A stretch of 64,000 nucleotides of DNA from Nitrospiraceae bacterium (lineage in GTDB: Bacteria > Nitrospirota > Nitrospiria > Nitrospirales > UBA8639): assembly GCA_020632595.1 (NCBI GenBank), contig JACKFF010000009.1:136687-200686 (forward strand), in the 5' to 3' direction. The translations under genes were made by a program, and so were the position numbers. The notes under the pieces were generated by a model that was not told the DNA's origin, made no database searches, and saw nothing but the letters and a program-made list of their open reading frames with translations. Below are positions 37,112 through 46,687 of the stretch, in pieces (the stretch's first letter is position 1; each line of letters opens with the position of its first letter).

Positions 37112-37501
37112 ATGCCCTTGAGCGCTGAAGACGCCTTTGAGTTATCCAAACAATTCCGTGATCTCGGCATTAACCTCGGAAATTACCGGTTTGCCAATTG
37201 GAACAATCTGACTCCGACACAACGGCGGGACTTGGAAGACGAGGAATGGTCGCTTTTGAACGCCTCTTCGGACATGACCACGAAAGCCGTGGGATTGGCT
37301 TTGGAAGAATCAGAAATCAATGCCCAAAGTATTAAAAGTTCGGTAGGCAAAGCGAAGCGGGCGATCAAAAAATTAGAAAAAGTCGGTGAAGTGATCAAAG
37401 TTGCTACCGCCACGGTCGGCCTTGCTGCAGCTATCGTGGCTAAAGACCCAGGCGCCATTGCCAAAAACGCCAAACTTGTCCTGGACGCTGCCGACGTGTA
37501 G
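37112..37501 (+). CDS. small helical protein of unknown function
   Basis: The 129-residue protein has no signal peptide. The first half is mixed; the second is a helical Ala/Val-rich segment (IKVATATVGLAAAIVA) that may be a membrane helix or a packed core. GCGAGGA precedes the ATG. It follows the unknown lipoprotein by 12 bp and is probably co-expressed with it; the pair may form a two-component envelope unit. It converges with the lysine-catabolism operon on the other strand. Confidence 0.65.
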   Translation: MPLSAEDAFELSKQFRDLGINLGNYRFANWNNLTPTQRRDLEDEEWSLLNASSDMTTKAVGLALEESEINAQSIKSSVGKAKRAIKKLEKVGEVIKVATATVGLAAAIVAKDPGAIAKNAKLVLDAADV

Positions 37502-37535
37502 GTCGCCCGGTCTTTCCCTTCTCCTTATGCCGCCC

Positions 37536-38135
37536 TCACCGGGTCACAGTCGATTGCATGAGACTATTGGCTTGCGGCGGAGAAAATCCTTGAAACCCCC
37601 GATGACGTTCAGTCAATTCTAAGACTGAAAACGCGTGACCGTTTACCTGCTCGGGCACGGTAAAAATCTGACGGAGATCTCCTCCTCGGTCCCCTACAAT
37701 CTGTCCCGCAAACTTCACCCCTTTGGCGGTCAACCGTTCCATACTGGCTTCAATCTCCGCCACGCGAACGGCAATATGATGCAGGGTGCGATCCCCGAAT
37801 TGCTTGACCCACCCGGGAATAATACTCGTCTTTCCCCGTTCATCCGCATACGCCTGATCAACAAATAAGGCGGGACATCCCGGTGCCCGATAGACCTTGG
37901 CCCACCAATCGTCATACTCCAACGTTTCAGAATAGGCATACCCCAATAACAGAAATTCCTCGGCCCGAGGATCAATCGAGGAGGTGCGCACGGTGATATG
38001 ATCCACAACCGGAAACAGCCCGATGCCAATCTCCTCCAACGCATCTTTGACAATCGCCGCCGCATGGTTTTTGGCGGCATATTCGTGAATGTATCGCGTA
38101 ATCACCTGTTCGAGTTCGGAACGCTGATTCATCAT
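37536..38135 (-). CDS. VOC-superfamily protein, possible 2-oxoadipate-processing enzyme
   Basis: The 199-residue protein has the vicinal-oxygen-chelate fold, with metal ligands suggested in FPVVDHITVRT (His), LHHIAVRVAEIE (His) and FSVLELTER (Glu). It is the last gene of a minus-strand operon with an AASA dehydrogenase and a saccharopine dehydrogenase-like gene. That setting suggests a step in lysine breakdown. VOC-fold HglS (DUF1338) turns 2-oxoadipate into 2-hydroxyglutarate; this protein is much shorter than HglS, so equivalence is only a hypothesis. A GGGAGGAG site precedes the start, 12 bp after the upstream stop. Confidence 0.7.
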   Translation of the reverse strand: MMNQRSELEQVITRYIHEYAAKNHAAAIVKDALEEIGIGLFPVVDHITVRTSSIDPRAEEFLLLGYAYSETLEYDDWWAKVYRAPGCPALFVDQAYADERGKTSIIPGWVKQFGDRTLHHIAVRVAEIEASMERLTAKGVKFAGQIVGDRGGDLRQIFTVPEQVNGHAFSVLELTERHRGFQGFSPPQANSLMQSTVTR

Positions 38136-38147
38136 TCTCCTCCCTGC

Positions 38148-39680
38148 TTAGTTCACTGAAAATGTGATTCCTTGCGCCAGCGGCAGCTCCGTCCCCCAAT
38201 TAATCGTATTGGTTTGCCGACGCATATACGCTTTCCAGGCATCAGAACCGGCCTCTCGCCCCCCGCCTGTTTCTTTCTCTCCGCCAAAGGCGCCTCCAAT
38301 TTCCGCCCCCGAGGTACCGATATTCACATTCGCAATCCCACAATCGCTCCCTTGCCCCGACAAAAACTGCTCGGCATGCCGCACATGTAAGGTAAACAAT
38401 GAGGACGACAACCCTTGTGGCGCTTGATTTTGGAGGGCAATCGCGTCGTCCAGGGTGGCATACGGCATGACATACAAAATCGGCCCAAATGTCTCCCGCT
38501 GCACCACCTTCCACTGATTCTCAGCACGTACAATCGTCGGCTCGACAAAAAACCCGGGACCCTCGATCACACCCCCGCCACAGAGAATCTGTCCACCATC
38601 CTGTACCACTTCCTCAAGAGCAATTCGGAATTCCTCCAAAGCCCGCTCATCGATCAGCGGCCCCATCAATACCCCTTCATCCAAGGGATTACCCACCCGG
38701 ACCTGTTGATAGGCCCGAAGGAGACGTTCCACCACCTCCTCATACCGTGTCTCCTGCACAAACAACCGGCGGGTGGTCGTGCATCGCTGCCCGGCAGTGC
38801 CAACAGCTCCAAAAACAATGGCAGGTATGGCCAGATCCAAGTCCGCCGTTTCATCGACAATCACGGCATTGTTCCCGCTAAGCTCCAACAGGCTACGCCC
38901 GAGTCGTTGTCCCACGACTTTCGCAACCTTTTTCCCCACGGGCACAGAACCGGTAAATGAAATTAGTGGCAAACGTTCGTCAGCCACCATCGCCTGCGCC
39001 AATTCAACCTGGTCCGTAATGAACACGGAAAAAATCCCCGGAACACCTTGTTCCTCCATCACCTGGTTACAGATATGCTGAACCGCCAAAGCACAGAGTG
39101 CGGCCTTGGGCGAAGGTTTCCACACCACCGTATCGCCGGCGATGGCGGCCAGGAAGGCATTCCACGCCCATACGGCAACCGGAAAATTAAAGGCTGTGAT
39201 CACCCCCACCACTCCGAGAGGATGCCACTGTTCGTACATCCGGTGTTGTGGCCGTTCGGAGTGCATGGACAGACCATACAACATGCGGGATTGCCCCACC
39301 GCAAAATCCGCCATATCGATCATTTCCTGCACTTCGCCGTCGCCCTCGGCCTTGATTTTGCCTACCTCCATCGACACCAGGGAACCCAGCGCATTTTTTT
39401 TTGCGCGCAACGCGTCCCCGATCAACCGCACCACCTCCCCGCGCTTCGGAGCGGGCACTTGCCGCCACTCCCGATAAGCCCGTTGCGATTCCTGAATGAG
39501 TACGTCGTAATCCGCCCCGGAGCACCGGTTCACTTGAGCCAGAACTTTTCCCGTCGCGGGGTTCACCGAGTCCAGTAGCCCTTCCGTAGTCGTTGCCACC
39601 CATCGCCTTAGCCCGGAACAGGCGCCAGGATTCACCGCTTGTAATCCCAATTCACGGAAAACATCCATCACATGCTCCAT
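38148..39680 (-). CDS. alpha-aminoadipic semialdehyde dehydrogenase (ALDH7 type)
   Basis: The 510-residue protein is an NAD-dependent aldehyde dehydrogenase of the antiquitin (ALDH7A1) group. Visible blocks are GVITAFNFPVAVWAWN, the general base Glu in LLELSGNNAVIV, the nucleophile Cys in GTAGQRCTTTRRL and IGGAFGGEKETGGGREAGSD near the C-terminus. It oxidises 2-aminoadipate 6-semialdehyde to 2-aminoadipate in lysine degradation. It lies 24 bp after a saccharopine dehydrogenase-like gene, which would supply that semialdehyde. Length is normal for the family. Confidence 0.9.
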   Translation of the reverse strand: MEHVMDVFRELGLQAVNPGACSGLRRWVATTTEGLLDSVNPATGKVLAQVNRCSGADYDVLIQESQRAYREWRQVPAPKRGEVVRLIGDALRAKKNALGSLVSMEVGKIKAEGDGEVQEMIDMADFAVGQSRMLYGLSMHSERPQHRMYEQWHPLGVVGVITAFNFPVAVWAWNAFLAAIAGDTVVWKPSPKAALCALAVQHICNQVMEEQGVPGIFSVFITDQVELAQAMVADERLPLISFTGSVPVGKKVAKVVGQRLGRSLLELSGNNAVIVDETADLDLAIPAIVFGAVGTAGQRCTTTRRLFVQETRYEEVVERLLRAYQQVRVGNPLDEGVLMGPLIDERALEEFRIALEEVVQDGGQILCGGGVIEGPGFFVEPTIVRAENQWKVVQRETFGPILYVMPYATLDDAIALQNQAPQGLSSSLFTLHVRHAEQFLSGQGSDCGIANVNIGTSGAEIGGAFGGEKETGGGREAGSDAWKAYMRRQTNTINWGTELPLAQGITFSVN

Positions 39681-39704
39681 TTCGTCTAATCCACCAGAAT
39701 CTCA

Positions 39705-40811
39705 TCACGAGCACGAATCATCCGGTTGAAAAAACCGCCCGAACCGATTAGCCAGGATTGAAGGCAGATCAAATGTCTCTTGCGTCACAAACCCCTGATA
39801 TTTTCCAGGACGCTCAAAGACCAGGTCCACCACACTGCACATCCCGGCCGCCGTCGTCACCTGTATCGCAGCCCACAATTTTTTGGCGATAGTCTGTGGA
39901 TAAATTTTCTGGACAAAATTTTCTTCATACAACTCGCCTTTCCGAAGACCCGTCACCGACGTATAGATCAGGACCACATCCTGCAAAGTCTTCGGCACGG
40001 CCTTTTCCAAAATACGCTTCAAGGTCTCTCGATCATCATTGAGTTTCAGGTCATTCATCAACAGATGAATTTTTTCACAATGGCCGGGATAGCGCAGCGT
40101 CTTATAATTCATCGTCCGGACCTTGCCGGCATAGGTATCCGCCAGGGTCCCCAGCCCACCAGAGGTATTAAAGGCCTCATATAACAGGCCGTCAATCGAA
40201 ATGGTTTCGTATCCTTCCAAAGGCAACAACGGCACTTCCCGGCTATTCTCAATCCCATAGCACGTATTGCCGTATTCATTTATCAAGCCGTCCGTGGACC
40301 ACGTCAGCGAATATTTCAACACATTGCTGGGATTCACCGGCAACGCCCCGACCCGCATTTTGACAATATCCACCGTATCAAACCGGGTCATGAGTTCATG
40401 CGCGACAATGCTGATAAACCCCGGCGCCAACCCACATTGCGGCACAAAGGCGGAGGACGCTCCCTCACTCACCTCACGAATCTTCCTCGTGACTTCCACA
40501 TCCTCGGTTAAATCAAAATAGTGGGCCCCGCACGCACGAGCTTGTTCTCCGACCGCCTGGTTGCAAAAATACGGGAGACAGGAAATAATGCCTTCCGGCC
40601 CGACAGAATCGATAAATCGACCCAGGGCTTTGGCATCCTGGACATCGACACAGGACACATGGAAATGGTCATGGCCGATATCCTGCTTCAGTCTTGCCAC
40701 CACTTCCGGATCGACGTCTCCCAGCACCACGTCAAAGTCCCCGCACTCCACCAATAACGTCGCAATCAGCGACCCGATTTTGCCACCTCCGAGAATACAA
40801 ATTTTTGGCAT
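39705..40811 (-). CDS. saccharopine dehydrogenase family protein
   Basis: The 368-residue protein has an N-terminal Rossmann motif (KICILGGGKIGSLIATLL) and the family blocks YFDLTEDV and PQCGLAPGFISIVAHEL. It belongs to the LYS9/lysine 6-dehydrogenase-like group, which forms 2-aminoadipate 6-semialdehyde from saccharopine or lysine. Without a lysine-ketoglutarate reductase nearby, lysine 6-dehydrogenase activity is a real alternative. I chose the ATG at 40811, where the Rossmann motif begins. It is the first gene of the three-gene operon and is preceded by a gene-less stretch that should hold the promoter. Confidence 0.88.
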   Translation of the reverse strand: MPKICILGGGKIGSLIATLLVECGDFDVVLGDVDPEVVARLKQDIGHDHFHVSCVDVQDAKALGRFIDSVGPEGIISCLPYFCNQAVGEQARACGAHYFDLTEDVEVTRKIREVSEGASSAFVPQCGLAPGFISIVAHELMTRFDTVDIVKMRVGALPVNPSNVLKYSLTWSTDGLINEYGNTCYGIENSREVPLLPLEGYETISIDGLLYEAFNTSGGLGTLADTYAGKVRTMNYKTLRYPGHCEKIHLLMNDLKLNDDRETLKRILEKAVPKTLQDVVLIYTSVTGLRKGELYEENFVQKIYPQTIAKKLWAAIQVTTAAGMCSVVDLVFERPGKYQGFVTQETFDLPSILANRFGRFFQPDDSCS

Positions 40812-41212
40812 AGGGTACCTTTTTTTTAAAAATCCCACTCTTGCTTTATTTTACCCTTTTTGACACACATGAGAGTAGACTCGAACCCGAAAAAAAGAAA
40901 AGATCTATCTCTTCATGTAAAGCCTAAGGCGGACATCACGGACCGGCGCCTTCCCGTCCCCATTCCCCGGGAAAAACACCGGGTAAGGCGATGCCGGTTC
41001 CCACCAGTCAGTCTACGATTCACAGGACAAACATCCAGTTGACAGGATTTTTAGGAAAGAGTAGCGTCTCCCTCCCGTAGGCGCCTTTTTAATAAATGAA
41101 CCCCCCACATACCTCCACATTTCAGCCATCCACCATTTCAAATAGGGTCATTTCCACATATTCGATGAGAGTGCATCTGTGCTCATCCTCTAACAACAAG
41201 GAGAATCTCGTG
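40812..41212. other. intergenic region between divergent genes
   Basis: No coding region is supported. It must hold promoters for the lysine-catabolism operon (minus) and for the decayed gene at 41213 (plus); I could not assign boxes. Confidence 0.35.
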
Positions 41213-41765
41213 ATGCGTGTAATCTCCGTCTGGCTTGTAGCAAGTATTAGACGGGCGACTCCCCTTTCTGGCATGGGAAGGCCCGCAGGTTGAGTATTCC
41301 GCCAATACGCGCATGGAAACGGCGGATGGAGTCATGGAAGGCATGGTCTTCCATACCCCGGGTAAGGAAAGGCGGGAACTCACAACCAGCGACGAGCCCA
41401 TGACCATGATCATCCGCCAGGACAAAAAAGTTATGTGGACCCTCATGCCTGAAGCCAACGCTTACATGGAGATGTCAATTGAGGAATCTCAGGACAAAAC
41501 GGACTTCTCCGCGTATCAGATCGACCAGACCACCGTGGGCGAGGAAGACATCAATGGGGTCAGGACCACGAAAAGCAAAGTCATCATGACTAATAAGGAT
41601 GGAAGCAAACTCGGAGGATTCTGGTGGACCACCAAGGAGGGCATCCCCCTCAAAATGGACATGATCTCGGTGAAAGGCAAGACCAAAGAGAATTTGCCTG
41701 TCCCTATTTTTTTTCATGGAAGCACTCCTCACACGCCTGACGAAGACAAAATCTTTCGCCATTGA
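41213..41765 (+). pseudogene. periplasmic protein gene broken by a frameshift (DUF4412/LolA-like)
   Basis: A good ribosome binding site (AAGGAG) and ATG at 41213 open MRVISVWLVASI, a signal peptide. The frame then drifts into RRATPLSG and stops. Removing one A near 41252 gives continuous reading through DGRLPFLAWEGPQVEYSANT into the open frame at 41313-41765. That frame has beta-rich blocks such as EGMVFHTPGKERREL and VGEEDINGVRTTKSKV, typical of DUF4412-like periplasmic proteins. Its last ~25 residues appear to be translated from the start of a decayed DsbA-like gene, so the original 3' end is also lost. Confidence 0.6.
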
Positions 41766-42255
41766 ATGGAAGCCGTTTGAACTGGGCCTTGCTCCTCAAC
41801 CCACCTTACGGCGAGAAAGAGAATACCTTAAACGAGTCTGGCGGGTGTCCGTCTCTATCTTCTGGCCCAGGGTTTAGATATGTCCATTACTCTGCCCCGG
41901 ATTTCCCCCCAACTTTATACCGGGCTCGTTTTCAAGGGGTATCAATATGCACTGGACGTGGGACGCGGACAGATCTACACTCATCGAATCTTTACCGCCT
42001 TCTTCAAGGAGCATCGGCAAACTCCCGGTACTGATTGAAATCGGGCAAGAACTGGGATTCGATGCTTTTGCCTGTAAAAGCGTGTTGGAAAACGGGTACG
42101 ACTACTATTGGAATCGACATCAGCAGGCCTTGCGGCATGCGCGGGAAGAAATACCCATCAACGCTGTCCCGACTCTCATCATGCACACCCACCGCCTTCA
42201 GGGGCTGCCATCGCTTGAACAACTCCGATTGTTCCTGGATCATCGTGAAGTCTAG
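41700..42255 (+). pseudogene. decayed DsbA/FrnE-type thioredoxin-fold oxidoreductase
   Basis: Three reading frames in succession give a DsbA/FrnE-type protein: FACPYF (remnant of the CPxC site, second Cys lost), SFAIEWKPFELGLAPQPTLR and REREYLKRVW. These are followed by GLVFKGYQYALDVGRGQ with RIFTAFFKEHR, and then VLIEIGQELGFDAFACKSVL, EEIPINAVPTLIMHTHRLQG and LEQLRLFLDH. At least two frameshifts and an in-frame stop separate these blocks. A functional enzyme would oxidise periplasmic or cytoplasmic thiols; this gene cannot. Confidence 0.75.
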
Positions 42256-42294
42256 TCGATAAAAAACCCGAAACCTTTGAGTCTGACAAGAACA

Positions 42295-42978
42295 ATGAAA
42301 CTGGTATGCTGTTTCCTTGCCGCATGGATCATCTGGGAATCCGCCTTCTGTTTTGCCGGCTCCGATCTGAACCAGGACTTTCGACTGTGGGCGCCGGTGT
42401 ACCTCAACTTTCCTATTTCCGGACCAGTCAAAGGGTACATGGAAGCCAATCCCCGATTCTCGGACGATGCCTCCCAAATCGACCAACTCCTTCTCCGTCC
42501 GGCAGTGGGGTATCAACTTACATCCACCATCTCACTCTGGCAGGGGTACGCCTGGGTGGCCAACTATGAACCGCGCTACTTACAGGAGCATCGGATTTTC
42601 CAACAACTCATCTATAGCAACAAATTTTCAACCTTTAAATTGCTCAGCCGCACCCGTCTTGAGGAACGATGGATTCAACACGCCATCGGGACAGCGGTTC
42701 GCGCTCGAACTATGCTTCGCGGAGACTTCCCGCTACCCGCCTATCCCGCTCTGGCCCTTGCCACCTATGACGAAATTTTCGTCAATCTCAATACCATCCG
42801 TCAGGGACCGGAAGCCGGATTTGATCAAAACCGGTTTTTTCTGGGTCTCAACGATACGATCTCTCCCAACCTCAATATTGATGTCGGCTATCAATTACAG
42901 CTCATCAACACGCCCCTCTCGGGTCTGGCCAATCAGGCCAACCATATTCTCCTCATTCAATTCTTCATCAAGCTATAA
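42295..42978 (+). CDS. DUF2490-like outer-membrane protein
   Basis: The 227-residue protein has a signal peptide (VCCFLAAWIIWESAFCFA) and then repeated amphipathic strands with aromatic girdles (FRLWAPVYLNF, RTRLEERW, DEIFVNLN). It ends in the typical outer-membrane pattern ILLIQFFIKL. DUF2490 proteins share this length and the RxRLExRW element. The function is unknown. I chose the ATG at 42295 for the signal peptide. It starts 39 bp after the decayed DsbA gene and may once have been in its transcription unit. Confidence 0.8.
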   Translation: MKLVCCFLAAWIIWESAFCFAGSDLNQDFRLWAPVYLNFPISGPVKGYMEANPRFSDDASQIDQLLLRPAVGYQLTSTISLWQGYAWVANYEPRYLQEHRIFQQLIYSNKFSTFKLLSRTRLEERWIQHAIGTAVRARTMLRGDFPLPAYPALALATYDEIFVNLNTIRQGPEAGFDQNRFFLGLNDTISPNLNIDVGYQLQLINTPLSGLANQANHILLIQFFIKL

Positions 42979-43254
42979 AATTTCCCATCGCTGCATTAGG
43001 AAGGTTGTTACGCTATGATCGTGTCCCAATCTTATACTCAATAACATCTAAAGTAGATTTCCCATCACCAAGCAAGACATTGAACAGAAATTTTAATCTA
43101 GGGATGTGATTATCCAGCATAGCGTCTGCACAAAGACCTTCAACTGATTCCTCTGACAATTGCCTGAACGAATTTTTAAAAAATTTCTCACCCCCTTCAT
43201 CTCTTGGATTCAAGTCGTATGTGCAACAGTTAATGATGTAGTGGTCTCAAAGAA

Positions 43255-43810
43255 TACTTCATGTGGCGTTTAATAACCCAGGAGTCTTTCTCGGTCGATG
43301 ATTGGCCTGTCGCTTACTTCTTGTCATTCAGCCTCAGTCACGTGAGACCATTCACAATCTTTGGGGAAAAACCAACGGATGAGCCCATTGGTATGCTCGT
43401 TCACGCCTCATTCCAAGGACCCATACGTACGGGCAAAATAGATTTGCGCCTCCAGATCCTTCGCGATGCTTACCTGTTCACTGAATTCAAGACACTCGTC
43501 ATACGTGAGAGTGTGCACTCGGGCTTTATACGGTTGCAGGCCACGGACAAGGGCTTGCCGAAGGGCCACCGCTGTTTTATACCGCCCGCCCGTGAATCCT
43601 AAGAGATATACTGATAGATCTATTCAGAACTAATCGTCCAGTCTTGTTTATGCTGCAACCGTCCACGGATTTGCTCGATACTCCAACCCTGACGAATCAA
43701 AGAGGCGATCGGCTGCCACGGGACGCCGGAACAACGAGGGGGCGTTGAGTCAATTGTCGTGCATGAGCCCAACAATGGCTTGTTACGGTCAATTGCCGCG
43801 CCCGCCCATA
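43255..43810 (-). pseudogene. decayed IS30-family transposase
   Basis: On the minus strand the order of blocks is that of IS30: PWQPIASLIRQGWSIEQIRG followed by RLQHKQDWTIS, then VHTLTYDECLEFSEQVSIAK, AQIYFARTYGSLE, GVNEHTNGLIRWFFPKDC and DRERLLGY. These correspond to the HTH region, the second Asp block (with Asp in TYDE), the catalytic Glu block and the C-terminus of the DDE domain. Several stops and frame changes make it inactive. No terminal repeats were found. Confidence 0.78.
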
Positions 43811-44111
43811 GTTCCGTCAGAGTTCTCGACTGATTGTGGCTTTATGCCCCTCTACTATGCTCGCAATTTGCAATTATGGGGCAACTACATGTTTTACCCT
43901 ATATTCTATTAATACCTTCCTATAAAATCTGTCACCATTCAATTTTCTTTTCTGGAACCATTGCTTGACTAAAACCAAGAATCCCGGTCTATTGAATTTT
44001 TCCTGACTTCTCTGAATTAGTTGACAGCTCGTGCATTTAGATCTGGGGATAAAAATTTAGAGAAATTCTTGACCAACGCTTATTAATTCATAAGAACATC
44101 TTTTCAAAATA
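43811..44111. other. AT-rich intergenic region upstream of the first riboswitch-like leader
   Basis: No gene is seen. The promoter for the leader and gene at 44112-45489 should be at its right end. Confidence 0.35.
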
Positions 44112-44190
44112 GTCCGGGTTATTATAAAGTAGAGGCTCAAAGCCAGAAGTCAGGTGAGCAAACCTCATTTCATTCAGCCACCCAAGGAGG
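44112..44190 (+). promoter_or_regulatory. candidate c-di-GMP-I (GEMM) riboswitch, leader 1
   Basis: The segment shares layout with leader 2 (46565-46645): a first stem closed by a 4-base loop (TATT-ATAA-AGTA), the joining motif CAAAGCCAGAAGTCAGGT, a second stem (AGGT/ACCT) and a closing GCCACCCAAGG. These match the order of the GEMM consensus, with degenerate positions. It precedes a secreted FG-GAP protein gene. Confidence 0.45.
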
Positions 44191-44211
44191 GGGTAAGCCT
44201 TATGGAAAGAA

Positions 44212-44229
44212 TTTGGACTGCAGTCCGAA
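44212..44229 (+). promoter_or_regulatory. hairpin before the start of the first FG-GAP gene
   Basis: GGACT-GC-AGTCC with flanking T/A pairs forms a stem about 20 bp before the ATG at 44248, next to the ribosome binding site. Leader 2 has an equivalent hairpin. Confidence 0.55.
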
Positions 44230-44247
44230 CGCCAGCAGGAATAGAGT

Positions 44248-45489
44248 ATGACTCAAAAAATACCCTCCTTGAGTTTTGCAATCGGTCATACGTCTGGACT
44301 TGTCTTTTTTCTCCTTGTATTTTTGACTAACCCCGCTTTTTCAGCCTCCTCCATTCAACTAACCTGGAACGCAAATTCAGAACCGGACCTGATGGGGTAT
44401 TATGTGCATATGGGCACATCCCCAAGCTCTTACAACACCAGGGAAAATGCCGGCCTCGTCCCATCGTATACGTTTAAGAACCTTCCGGAGGGAATCACCT
44501 ATTATTTTACAGTCACAGCATATGACCAATCAGGTAATGTTAGTGAACCCGCGAAGGAAGTATCGATAGCCCTTCCAATTCATAACATGAATCCCAGTCC
44601 TCCCATGAGTCAGGACTTGAATGGGGACGGCAAGGCCGATCTAGTCTGGCACAACACGAAAACAGGGCAAGTGGCAGTGTGGCTACTCAATGGCACGAGC
44701 GTCACAGCTTCAGGTTTTCTGGGCCAGCTGCCCACGGAATGGGCCTTAAGTGGAGTGGACGATCTGAATGGAGACGACAAAGCGGACCTCGTCTGGCGCA
44801 ATGACATCAGCGGTGCTGTTGCCGCATGGCTAATGAACGGGTTGACCATCACCTCCACTGGTTTTCCCGGCAGCGCTTCGACAGCTTGGGCCATTCAGGG
44901 TATTGGGGATGTTAACGCGGATGGCAAAGCCGATCTGATATGGCGCAACACCACTGATGGCAACACCGCTATATGGATCATGAACGGCGCAGCAATTGCT
45001 GCCACGGGATTCCCTGCCGGCGTCCCCTTAGAGTGGCAGATCGCGGGAGTGGGCGATGTAGATGGAGATGGACAGGCCGATGTCCTTTGGCGTCATGACA
45101 CCAGCGGTACGGTGGCCATCTGGCTGATGAACGGACTGACCATCAGCTCCACAGCCTTTCCCGGCAGTGCGCCGACGACTTGGACCATGCAAGCCGTGGG
45201 GGATGTCAACGGCGATGGTAAATCTGATCTCGTCTGGCACAACATCACAAACGGCAGCACCGCCATATGGATCATGAATGGGACGACAATTGCCGTCTCC
45301 GCATTCCCGGGGGCGGTGTCGGTGACATGGCAGATAGAGGGTGCGCACGATGTGAATGGGGATGGCAGGACCGACATTATCTGGCGCAACAACACCAATG
45401 GCGCGGTGGCCGTGTGGCTGATGAACGGGGTCACCATCACCTCCACCGGCTTTCCGGGTACCGCTTCCACAAACTGGAAAATTCAGTAA
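44248..45489 (+). CDS. secreted Fn3 / FG-GAP-repeat protein
   Basis: The 413-residue protein has a signal peptide (LVFFLLVFLTNPAFSAS) and a fibronectin type III-like domain (SSIQLTWNANSEPDLMGYYV, residues about 33-112). Six FG-GAP/VCBS-type repeats of about 49 residues follow, each with a DxNxDGxxDLxWRN calcium-binding-like loop and an AVWLMNG segment. Six such units can form a beta-propeller. It has no anchor or sorting signal, so it is probably secreted or held by partners. A GEMM-like leader and a hairpin precede it, so expression is likely tuned by c-di-GMP. It shares signal, Fn3 and FG-GAP parts with the larger protein at 46707. Confidence 0.88.
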   Translation: MTQKIPSLSFAIGHTSGLVFFLLVFLTNPAFSASSIQLTWNANSEPDLMGYYVHMGTSPSSYNTRENAGLVPSYTFKNLPEGITYYFTVTAYDQSGNVSEPAKEVSIALPIHNMNPSPPMSQDLNGDGKADLVWHNTKTGQVAVWLLNGTSVTASGFLGQLPTEWALSGVDDLNGDDKADLVWRNDISGAVAAWLMNGLTITSTGFPGSASTAWAIQGIGDVNADGKADLIWRNTTDGNTAIWIMNGAAIAATGFPAGVPLEWQIAGVGDVDGDGQADVLWRHDTSGTVAIWLMNGLTISSTAFPGSAPTTWTMQAVGDVNGDGKSDLVWHNITNGSTAIWIMNGTTIAVSAFPGAVSVTWQIEGAHDVNGDGRTDIIWRNNTNGAVAVWLMNGVTITSTGFPGTASTNWKIQ

Positions 45490-46564
45490 GTGGAATCATA
45501 GAATTACACGAGAACGCCTACCTGAATTGGGCTTATGGACTATTCCTGCGAATGGTCTCTTCAGAATAAGTACTTAAAAAAGAAGTGAAGGATTAAATCT
45601 TTGACTCCTACCCAGTTCTTCACCAGGAATAAACCCTTCTCTAAACAGGATAAATTTTCTCCCCAGATATCTCTTCCCCATAACTTTTGACTTCATCATC
45701 ATATCCTTGCTGTGGCAAGGGGTACTTTCATGCCTCAGAAGAAATTTCTTTTCCTCACAGCACCTATGCCACGAATAATCAGGATTCCATCTCCCATCAA
45801 ACAAATTATTCCTTCTTGCTTTTGGCAGAAATCCCCTACCGCGGATAGGCTTTCATCTGAAAATAGGTGAGATCTTCTCACCCCTTCCCAAGACCCCCGA
45901 AAATGGGAACCTTGATTCGAAAAATGTTTGTATGGATATTCGGATCAGCCCACAAATTTGTTGTCACCCAATCAATCGGCGTGGCTAACAGCCTGATGCG
46001 ACTTCATGAAACCATTTGTCGTTTTCCATGCTTCATACTCCACTACAATCATTAGCACTCTCCTTCATAACATGGGAGGGAAAGCTTCACCCATAGGATT
46101 GCTCGGAGTCACATATTCCACAGCAGGCCGGCATTCCTAAAAATGCCAAAGAACCAGCCCCTTCAATTTTCTTATCTACACTTTACATCCCTTCATCTCC
46201 TACATCTTCTCAATGTCAGGGAAAGCATTGAAATGATCATAGGTTGAACTAATTGAGAGCTTCAATCGCTTGTCAATTCGCAGAGGGCCCAATGATATAT
46301 ATTTTTTGGGGGAACGAATGGATCAAAAATAAATAATTTGAGTTCAAGTATTTCATTATTTCCATGGCCGTTTTGTTCTTTTTTTTTAATTTCTCATGTT
46401 TGCTCTTATAAAGTTTCCGACCAACCGCCTCCTCATTCTAATCCTCTCTAAAGTTTTTCCTTACTTCTCCGAAATGTTCGGCAGACCGTTTAGAGGTGCG
46501 AAAAAATTAAAAATGAAGGGATACAGGCATTGATCACCCATTAGTTCAAACAATCCTCTTCCCG
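45490..46564. other. gene-less stretch of about 1.1 kb
   Basis: AT-rich, with only short unsupported frames on both strands. The promoter of leader 2 should be near the right end. I see no transposase remnant here. Confidence 0.4.
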
Positions 46565-46645
46565 AAAAGGGCACACCTACTGTGAAGTAGGGCCGCAATG
46601 CCAGGAGTCAGGTAGTAACGCCTGATCGTCCGGCTACCGAAGGAA
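46565..46645 (+). promoter_or_regulatory. candidate c-di-GMP-I (GEMM) riboswitch, leader 2
   Basis: GGCACACC, a stem CTACT/AGTAG closed by a GTGA (GNRA) tetraloop, then GGCCGCAATGCCAGGAGTC, a second stem (CAGG/CCTG) and CCGGCTACCGAAGG. This matches the GEMM order GGCAAACC - stem with GNRA loop - GGACGCAAAGCC - variable stem - GGCTACCG. The start codon of the large surface protein is about 60 bp downstream. Confidence 0.62.
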
Positions 46646-46670
46646 GACCTAATCCAAAGGGAGGAGAAAA

Positions 46671-46687
46671 TGCGGACTTCGGTCCGA
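46671..46687 (+). promoter_or_regulatory. UUCG-loop hairpin before the second FG-GAP gene
   Basis: CGGAC-TTCG-GTCCG is a very stable tetraloop hairpin, six bases before the ribosome binding site AAGGAGAA of the gene at 46707. With the riboswitch candidate upstream it may act as a translational gate or terminator-like expression platform. Confidence 0.6.

Noticed and set aside
43013..43213. 66-codon minus-strand frame after the DUF2490 gene
   Set aside because: No ribosome binding site or recognisable feature; next to IS30 debris.
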